16,380 nt of DNA from Acinetobacter marinus (GTDB lineage: Bacteria > Pseudomonadota > Gammaproteobacteria > Pseudomonadales > Moraxellaceae): NCBI RefSeq assembly GCF_900096915.1, contig NZ_FMYK01000016.1, positions 1-16,380 on the forward strand, written 5' to 3'. The translations under genes were made by a program, and so were the position numbers. Shown one piece after another: positions 6,472 through 12,824 of this stretch. The notes beneath the pieces are model-generated. The model was not told the DNA's origin. It did not search any database and saw only the letters and a list, made by a program, of their open reading frames with translations. The number at the start of each line of letters is the position of its first letter. Within the stretch, counting starts at the first letter, position 1.

Positions 6472-8858
6472 GAGAATTATTTATGTCAGATCAAAAAAAT
6501 CATAACCAGGACCATATGGCACAGGCTACAACAGACGTACTGAAAGACCCAGTCTGTGGTATGACCGTCACTGAAGAATCGAAATACCATGAGGAATTTA
6601 AGGGGAAAACTTACTTTTTTTGCAGTGATAAATGTCAATCAAAGTTTCATAGCAGCCCGGTGCAATATATCGCTAAACCCGCAACGACGACTGCCGATGC
6701 ACATACACAGCATCATCAGACTACTCAATCCGTTAATGAGACAAGCACAACAGGCACGATCATCTATACGTGCCCAATGCATCCAGAAATCAGGCAAGAT
6801 CATCCTGGAAACTGTCCTAAATGCGGAATGACACTGGAGCCACTCATTCCTGAATTAGAGGAAGATGAGAATCCGGAGTTACGTGATTTCCGCCGACGCT
6901 TCTGGTGGACACTGCCATTGACCATCATCGTGACTTTTTTGGCGATGTTTGGTCATCAAATGAACCTGTTCAATATGGCTGTTCAGAGCTGGATTGAACT
7001 GGTGTTGTCACTCCCAATTGTACTTTGGGCAGGTTGGCCATTTTTTTCCCGGGGTTGGCAATCGGTTGTGAATCGCAGCCCGAACATGTGGACGCTGATT
7101 GGTTTGGGCACTGGAGCTGCATTTATTTATAGTGTGGTCGCAACCATTGCACCGCAAATCTTCCCAGACTCATTTATTTCCATGGGTCGTGTCGCTGTTT
7201 ACTTTGAAGCTTCAGCGGTCATCATTTCATTGACCCTACTGGGACAAATATTGGAGTTAAAAGCACGTTCGCAAACTTCTGCTGCAATTAAGTCACTCCT
7301 TGGGCTCGCTCCTAAAACAGCTCGCCGAATCCTGCCTGATGGAACTGAAGAAGATGTTCCTCTAACGCATGTCCATGTAGGAGATTTACTCAGAATTCGC
7401 CCAGGTGAAAAAGTGCCTGTGGATGGTGTAATCACTGAAGGAAGTAGTTCAGTGGATGAATCGATGCTGACAGGTGAACCTTTACCGATCACTAAACGCA
7501 TCGGTGATAAAGTCATTGGTGCTACCCTGAATACCAATGGTTCCCTAATCATGCGTTCAGAGAAAATTGGTTCAAGTACCATGTTGTCTCAGATCGTACA
7601 GATGGTGGCGCAAGCTCAACGCTCAAGAGCCCCAATGCAACGCATGGCTGATCAGGTTGCAGGTTGGTTTGTCATGGCTGTAGTAGCCATTGCCTTGCTT
7701 ACCTTCTTTGGATGGGGACTGTTCGGCCCAGAAGAGTCGAGCTGGGTTTATGCATTAATCAATGCTGTGGCAGTACTCATTATTGCCTGTCCTTGTGCAT
7801 TAGGCTTGGCAACTCCAATGTCTATCATGGTTGCAACGGGTCAAGGTGCTACTCATGGTGTGTTGTTCCGCGATGCAGCAGCCATTGAGAATCTGCGCAA
7901 GATTGACACACTAATCATCGATAAAACAGGTACGTTGACCGAAGGACGCCCTGTATTCGATCGTGTGGTTGCCGCATCAGGTTTCGATGAATCTGAAGTA
8001 TTACGTTTAGCCGCCAGTCTTGATCAAGGCAGTGAACACCCGCTAGCCGAAGCGATTGTAAACGCAGCACACGAACGTGGCCTGCCTCTTGAAACACCAG
8101 ATAATTTTGAATCAGGCTCAGGGATTGGTGTTCGAGGTCAAGTGGGCGATCGTCAGTTAGCTTTGGGCAACACAGCACTGATGGAGCAATTAGGTATCTC
8201 GGTACAATCTCTGATTCCGCAAGCCGAAGAGCTGCGTTCAGAAGGTGCAAGTGTGATGCATCTAGCCATCAATGGTGAATTGGCCGGCCTGCTTGCAGTA
8301 TCCGATCCCATCAAAAAAAGTACCCCAGAAGCACTTGCCACCCTGAAGGAAGCGGGTCTACGTATCGTGATGGCAACAGGAGATGGTCTCACCACTGCCC
8401 GTTCAGTCGCAGCACGTCTAGGCATTGATGAGGTACATGGCGAAGTCAAACCCGCAGATAAACTCGAACTGGTCAGCAAATTGCAGAAGGAAGGTCGCAT
8501 CGTGGCTATGGCTGGTGATGGCATCAATGATGCACCAGCCTTGGCTAAAGCTGATATCGGTATCGCTATGGGAACCGGGACTGATGTTGCAATGAATAGT
8601 GCCCAAGTTACGCTGGTCAAGGGAGATTTACGAGGGATTGCTGTTGCCCGTTCACTTTCGGAAGCTACTGTCGGCAACATGAAACAGAACCTCATGTTTG
8701 CTTTCCTTTACAATGCTTTGGGTATCCCTATCGCGGCTGGCGTACTATATCCATTTACCGGTTGGTTGTTGTCACCGATGATTGCCGCCTTGGCTATGAG
8801 TTTGAGTTCAGCTTCAGTCATCACCAATGCCCTTCGCCTGCGAAATAAAAAGTTCTGA
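6468..8858 (+). CDS. copA: Copper-exporting P1B-type ATPase with YHS and heavy-metal-binding N-domains
   Basis: An inner-membrane ATPase of up to 796 aa that pumps Cu(I) out of the cytoplasm. In place of HMA domains the N-terminus has a YHS/TRASH-like domain (DPVCGMTV...YFFCSDKCQSKF, about 27-60) and a heavy-metal-binding domain (YTCPMHPEIRQDHPGNCPKC, about 100-119). Core motifs: TGEP (335-338), CPCALGLATP in the metal-binding helix (441-450), the phosphorylation site DKTGT (485-489), SEHP (522-525), and GDGINDAP (683-690). The last helices have YNALGIP and MSLSSASV, as in the Cu(I) subgroup. All key residues are present. ATG 6468 overlaps the upstream stop; ATG 6483 has AGAGA about 6 nt upstream and may be the real start. 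This gene shares the name copA with the multicopper oxidase but is unrelated (alternatives: actP, copF). Its G+C is higher than that of the copC and oxidase genes. Confidence 0.96.
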   Translation: MRELFMSDQKNHNQDHMAQATTDVLKDPVCGMTVTEESKYHEEFKGKTYFFCSDKCQSKFHSSPVQYIAKPATTTADAHTQHHQTTQSVNETSTTGTIIYTCPMHPEIRQDHPGNCPKCGMTLEPLIPELEEDENPELRDFRRRFWWTLPLTIIVTFLAMFGHQMNLFNMAVQSWIELVLSLPIVLWAGWPFFSRGWQSVVNRSPNMWTLIGLGTGAAFIYSVVATIAPQIFPDSFISMGRVAVYFEASAVIISLTLLGQILELKARSQTSAAIKSLLGLAPKTARRILPDGTEEDVPLTHVHVGDLLRIRPGEKVPVDGVITEGSSSVDESMLTGEPLPITKRIGDKVIGATLNTNGSLIMRSEKIGSSTMLSQIVQMVAQAQRSRAPMQRMADQVAGWFVMAVVAIALLTFFGWGLFGPEESSWVYALINAVAVLIIACPCALGLATPMSIMVATGQGATHGVLFRDAAAIENLRKIDTLIIDKTGTLTEGRPVFDRVVAASGFDESEVLRLAASLDQGSEHPLAEAIVNAAHERGLPLETPDNFESGSGIGVRGQVGDRQLALGNTALMEQLGISVQSLIPQAEELRSEGASVMHLAINGELAGLLAVSDPIKKSTPEALATLKEAGLRIVMATGDGLTTARSVAARLGIDEVHGEVKPADKLELVSKLQKEGRIVAMAGDGINDAPALAKADIGIAMGTGTDVAMNSAQVTLVKGDLRGIAVARSLSEATVGNMKQNLMFAFLYNALGIPIAAGVLYPFTGWLLSPMIAALAMSLSSASVITNALRLRNKKF

Positions 8859-10139
8859 TAGAGAGTTCCTTTCTTCCACCAGATGTATCAGGGCTGGTTG
8901 CAGCACTCGCCATCGGCCTGCTCATTGGTTTAGAACGAGGATGGCAGGATCGAGAACTGCCAGAAGGCAGCCGAGTAGCAGGTCTACGTACCTTCACATT
9001 GACAGGATTGCTCGGAGGAGTGCTCGGTCATTTACAACCAAACTTCGGAGCTTGGCCGCTAGTTGCGGCCGTATTAGGGCTTTCCTTATTACTAACAGTG
9101 TCCTATGCTCGTACCGCAAAAATTTCCGGTAATTTAAGCGCTACCACGACGATCGCGATGCTGTTGACATTAGTTCTAGGTGCATATGCATCCCATGGTA
9201 ATGTTACTTTAGCATTAACCGCGGCTGTCATCGTGGCTGTATTTTTGGATCTCAAGCCAACCTTACACGGTTGGCTACGCTTGATAGAGCATCGTGAATT
9301 AACCGCATCCCTGCAGTTGCTGGTACTTTCTGTCGTTATATTACCCTACTTACCCAATACGGGTCTGGGACCTTTTGCTGCATTAAATCCTTACCAGTTA
9401 TGGTGGGCGGTGATCCTGATTGCCGGACTCTCTCTGGCAGGTCATTTTGCCATGCTGCTCACCGGTTCAGAAAGAGGCATACTCTGGACAGGTCTATTGG
9501 GTGGTTTGGCATCTTCTACAGCTGCAACTGTCGCACTGGCACGCTATACACGCCAGCACCCCGTCATGGTCAGTGCTGCTATTTCTGGAACATTGGCTGC
9601 CTGTGGCATCATGTTTTTTCGTATGGTTGTGCTGATAGGCGTCATTGAGCCAGCATTGCTAAGCACTTTTGGTGGTGCAATGATGATTGCGGGAATCCTT
9701 CTGCTGGGTATGGCATTGTGGAGACAACGCCAAATTACCAGCGCTGAAAACAACGATCGAACAATAGAAGCAATGGCTCCTTTTGATCTTGGGACAGCAT
9801 TCAGCTTCGCTGCTTTCCTGGCTGTCATGGCAGTCTTGGTCCCGGCAGCAAAACAATGGTTGGGCACCAGCGGCATCTTCGTATTATCGACTATTTCTGG
9901 GCTAGCAGACGTAGATGCTATTTTAGTCTCACTTGCCCGCCTGCATAGTACTGAAGGCTTAACAACAAATGTGGCTGCTGTCGCGCTAGGGCTGGCCACA
10001 CTGAGCAACATGTTAAGCAAAGCGACAATTGCATGGATGACAGGGGGGGGCACAGTTTGGCCGAGCTATCATATTTGGCTACACAATTGCCATGATCGGT
10101 GCTGGCGTAGCTCTGGCTCTCAGTTTGAGCTTTATGTAA
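8855..10139 (+). CDS. MgtC/SapB family (DUF4010) membrane protein, frameshifted near its 3' end
   Basis: A polytopic membrane protein. The N-terminal part, VAALAIGLLIGLERGWQDRE and VAGLRTFTLTGLLGG, is the MgtC signature; several hydrophobic helices and a C-terminal DUF4010-like region follow (SGLADVDAILVSLARL). The frame opens at 8849 and has no ATG, GTG or TTG until 8999, which would delete the signature. The probable start is CTG 8855, overlapping the ATPase stop as CTGA, as the two upstream junctions do with ATGA. Near the end, eight Gs (10043-10050) shift the frame. With seven Gs the tail would read MTGGAQFGRAIIFGYTIAMI and end at TAA 10137-10139, giving 427 aa. As written, the frame runs on to 10186 with an unrelated tail and overlaps copS. 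Function in copper operons is unknown. Confidence 0.82.
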
Positions 10140-10177
10140 GGTCAACTCGGGTAAATGGAAGATGTTCAAAAAATGAG

Positions 10178-11578
10178 TTAAAATGATTCCCCTTGCATGG
10201 ATTCACTTTGAAAAACAATGGTAAAAATGATTCGACCATTGAGGGATTCAGCCTGGATGGTCGCCCCAAGCATATCAAGAATAGATTTTGTTATCGCGAG
10301 CCCTAAGCCGGTTCCTTCTTCTGTTCTTTGTCTAGACGCATCTGTTCGATAAAAACGATCAAATAACCTGGATAGTTGTTCAGGAGAGAGTTCAGGGCCT
10401 TCATTTTCAATTGAAAATATTGTGTTATCTAAATTCTGTTGAAGTTTTATCTGTATTGTAGAATTCTTGTTTCCATATTTAACTGCATTAGACAATAGGT
10501 TGCTGAGTGCGCGACGTAACATAGCAGGATCACCTTTTACATTGCCAGATCCTGTTTGTTGAAGTGTCATATTTTTTTCGGCAGCTAGAGCGTCATAGAA
10601 ATCAAATAAAGCGGTAACTTCTTTAATGAGGTCAATATTCTGTAAGTTCTGTAAATTTAAGTCATGTTCTGCTTTTGCCAAGAAAAGCATATCGGACACC
10701 ATTCGAGCCAAACGTTCAAATTCTTCTAAATTAGAAAATAGTATTTCTTGATAAGTACCAATATCTCGGTTACGGGCGAGACATACTTGAGTTTGGGTCA
10801 TTAAATTATTAATCGGTGTTCTAATTTCATGTGCTAAATCAGATGAAAAATCGGAAAGTTTTTCTAAAGCTGACTCTAGTCTGTCCAGCATAGCATTGAA
10901 GGCAATTGCTAATGATTTTAGTTCTGTTGGTGTATGCTCAACTTCTAAACGTTCTGAAAGATGTTGAGCAGAAATTCCTTGTGCGACCTTAGCCATTTTT
11001 TGCACGGGTCTTAAACCTCTCCAGGTTGCAAACCAGCCTAAAAACATTAAACAAATCGTACCGGCTAAACCAATGTAAAAAAGTTGACGCTTAAAATCAT
11101 TTAAAAAATGTAGATGTTCAGATGTATCGATCCCCACAATAATGCGTACAGATTGTATTTCAGTATTTTTGTTTATATCCGTGTTGTAGATCATGCCATG
11201 ATAGGTCTTATTCTTAATTTTCCATTTAATCCAAGGGTTATTTGCTGACTTGATTAACTGTTGAGTATTAATGATTGAAGGTGTAGAACTAAATAAAATC
11301 TGACCTGCCGGTCGTTCTATTTGGACCATAAGATCATGGTGTCCAACTAAAGCATCTTTCAAATATAGATCAAGTTCTGGAGAATTTTTAGGATGCTGTT
11401 GGAGAAGATTCTGAATAAGCTGGATTTTACCTTCTAATTGGGTACGATCTTGCGTTTCAAAATGATGCATCACTAATTTATGGATGAAAAACCCCATCAT
11501 AATGAGAATGCATATAGTCGATAATGAGAAAATAATACCAATACGAAAACTGATAGATTTGAATATTTTATTATTCAT
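10178..11578 (-). CDS. copS: Copper sensor histidine kinase CopS
   Basis: A 466-aa inner-membrane sensor kinase of the CopS/CusS heavy-metal group. TM1 is at about 11-33, a periplasmic sensor loop at 34-166 and TM2 at about 168-185. A HAMP linker follows to about 240 (GLRPVQKMAKVAQGISAQHL), then the HisKA phosphoacceptor in SSDLAHEIRTP (His250) and the ATPase domain with N-box LSNLLSNAVKYG (about 359-370) and G-box GTGLGLAI (422-429). The periplasmic loop contains several histidines and methionines that could bind copper. The start overlaps the copR stop by 8 bp, so the two are coupled. It is convergent with the MgtC-like gene, 38 bp apart from that gene's restored stop, with no visible terminator between them. 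No damage is seen. Confidence 0.94.
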   Translation of the reverse strand: MNNKIFKSISFRIGIIFSLSTICILIMMGFFIHKLVMHHFETQDRTQLEGKIQLIQNLLQQHPKNSPELDLYLKDALVGHHDLMVQIERPAGQILFSSTPSIINTQQLIKSANNPWIKWKIKNKTYHGMIYNTDINKNTEIQSVRIIVGIDTSEHLHFLNDFKRQLFYIGLAGTICLMFLGWFATWRGLRPVQKMAKVAQGISAQHLSERLEVEHTPTELKSLAIAFNAMLDRLESALEKLSDFSSDLAHEIRTPINNLMTQTQVCLARNRDIGTYQEILFSNLEEFERLARMVSDMLFLAKAEHDLNLQNLQNIDLIKEVTALFDFYDALAAEKNMTLQQTGSGNVKGDPAMLRRALSNLLSNAVKYGNKNSTIQIKLQQNLDNTIFSIENEGPELSPEQLSRLFDRFYRTDASRQRTEEGTGLGLAITKSILDMLGATIQAESLNGRIIFTIVFQSESMQGESF

Positions 11579-12251
11579 CTTCTACCTCTAATACATACCC
11601 CATTCCTCTAATATTTTGAATTAACTTAGGGGTAAAATTACTATCTACTTTATTTCTTAATCGTTTAATAGCGACTTCAACTACATTTGTATCACTATCA
11701 AAGTTCATATCCCAAATTTGAGATGCAATAAGTGCTCTTGGTAGAATTTCACCTCTTCTACGCATAAAAAGCTCCATAAGAGCAAATTCTTTAGCCGTTA
11801 AATCAATGCGTTGACCTGCTCGTGTTACCCGACGTTTTCTCAAATCAAGTTCTAAATCAGCAATCTTAATAATATTATTATCTTCTCTTTGTTGCCCTCG
11901 TCTAAGGAGCGTTTTTATTCGAGCTAGAAGCTCTGCAAAAGCAAAAGGCTTAACTAAATAATCATCAGCGCCTAGCTCTAATCCTTTTACTCGATCTTCG
12001 ATTTGATCTCGGGCGGTAAGAAAAAGAATGGGCATTGTTTTACCGCTGCTACGAATATCATTGATAATATTCCAACCATTTAGTCCAGGTAACATCACGT
12101 CTAAAATAATTAAGTCATACTCTTCAGAAAGAGCTTGATGTTTACCCGTTAACCCATCTGTAACCCAGTCCGTAATATAGCCAGCTTCGGATAAACCTTG
12201 CTTGAGATAATCACCAGTTTTTTGTTCATCTTCAACTAATAGTATTCTCAT
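11571..12251 (-). CDS. copR: Copper response regulator CopR (OmpR/PhoB type)
   Basis: A 226-aa cytoplasmic activator. The receiver domain starts MRILLVEDEQKTGDYL, with phosphoacceptor Asp51 in LIILDVMLPGLNGW, Thr79 in LFLTARD and Lys101 in YLVKPF. The C-terminal winged helix shows LTAKEFALMELFMRRRGEIL and NVVEVAIKRLRNKVD, then IRGMGYVLE. It is closest to CopR/CusR/PcoR, and phosphorylation by CopS is expected to drive binding to the TKACA-N4-TGTCA boxes. It is divergent from the gene at 12400 with box 4 between them, so autoregulation is likely. It is first in a copR-copS operon and has no damage. A decayed copy of its start exists at 2970-3020. Confidence 0.95.
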   Translation of the reverse strand: MRILLVEDEQKTGDYLKQGLSEAGYITDWVTDGLTGKHQALSEEYDLIILDVMLPGLNGWNIINDIRSSGKTMPILFLTARDQIEDRVKGLELGADDYLVKPFAFAELLARIKTLLRRGQQREDNNIIKIADLELDLRKRRVTRAGQRIDLTAKEFALMELFMRRRGEILPRALIASQIWDMNFDSDTNVVEVAIKRLRNKVDSNFTPKLIQNIRGMGYVLEVEDE

Positions 12252-12308
12252 TTCCGAATCCTAAGTCATTCATTAAAACTATAATAACGTTATAAAACAT
12301 CTGATCGA

Positions 12309-12334
12309 GATAGATTACAAAAATGTCATTTTCA
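12309..12334. promoter_or_regulatory. Copper box 4 (between copR and the copAB operon)
   Basis: TTACAAAAATGTCA at 12315-12328 is a TKACA-N4-TGTCA inverted repeat. Its start-distal side is 63 bp from copR and 71 bp from the plus-strand gene at 12400. It is likely a shared CopR operator for both directions. Confidence 0.78.
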
Positions 12335-12399
12335 AGTCACTTAGATGTTCAGTGCTTCACTTTATTGTAGTAGCAAGAAATTAACTTTTAGAGAAACTT

Positions 12400-12696
12400 A
12401 TGAAAACTGTAGTGCGTCGTAGTCTAACAATTTTAATGTGTGCTGGAACTTTAATTGCTGGTACTCAATCTTGGGCAAAAGATGTATCAACCTCAAGTGC
12501 CACTAAAACGGTAAAAGCACAGGAACCTTGTACAAAACCTTGTAAAATGGAAAAAGATGACAAGACTCAGCAAGATCATAGTCAACATCAGTCTCCTAAC
12601 TCATCTGACATGTCAAAAATGGATCATTCTATGATGAATATGGACCATTCTAAAATGGATCATTCAAAGATGAATATGCCTAGTAGCAATAAATAA
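12400..12696 (+). CDS. Small secreted His/Met-rich protein, putative copper binder
   Basis: A 98-aa protein with a Sec signal MKTVVRRSLTILMCAGTLIA..SWA cleaved near residue 26. The mature part has a Cys pair (CTKPCKME), a charged His/Gln stretch (DHSQHQS), and then repeats of DHSxM type (MDHSMMNMDHSKMDHSKM) rich in His and Met, ligands favoured by Cu(II) and Cu(I). The motif resembles the MNHDMSSMKG array of the multicopper oxidase encoded downstream. I do not recognise a named family. AGAGAAAC lies just upstream of ATG 12400. It is the first gene after copper box 4, 117 bp before the oxidase, so co-induction is expected. A possible partial terminator hairpin lies between them. Confidence 0.8.
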   Translation: MKTVVRRSLTILMCAGTLIAGTQSWAKDVSTSSATKTVKAQEPCTKPCKMEKDDKTQQDHSQHQSPNSSDMSKMDHSMMNMDHSKMDHSKMNMPSSNK

Positions 12697-12715
12697 TTTT
12701 ATAAATAGCGAGAAA

Positions 12716-12756
12716 GAAGTATTAAAGTTTATACTAAATATTTGCTTTATTACTTC
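12716..12756 (+). other. Hairpin between the small His/Met-rich gene and copA
   Basis: Twelve-base arms GAAGTATTAAAG (12716-12727) and CTTTATTACTTC (12745-12756) pair with one mismatch around a 17-nt loop. There is no T run, so it is more likely an mRNA-stabilising or partial-attenuation structure than a full terminator. Confidence 0.35.
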
Positions 12757-12768
12757 AATCTTGACCTT

Positions 12769-12824
12769 TCTAAAGGTGAGATAGAATGTCAAAAAATCTA
12801 AAGGTGAGATAGAATGTCAAAAAA
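12769..12824 (+). repeat. 28-bp tandem duplication of the copA ribosome site and start codon
   Basis: Two identical 28-bp copies, 12769-12796 and 12797-12824, each contain AAGGTGAGA, ATG and TCAAAAAA. Copy 1 starts an 8-codon frame MSKNLKVR ending at TAG 12810-12812, one base before the real ATG 12814. The two starts are in different frames because the unit is not a multiple of three. The short leader frame could couple translation to the oxidase or reduce it. Confidence 0.9.

Noticed and set aside
8153..8695. 180-residue minus-strand open frame inside the ATPase gene
   Set aside because: Low-quality shadow of the copper ATPase, which has complete family motifs on the plus strand.
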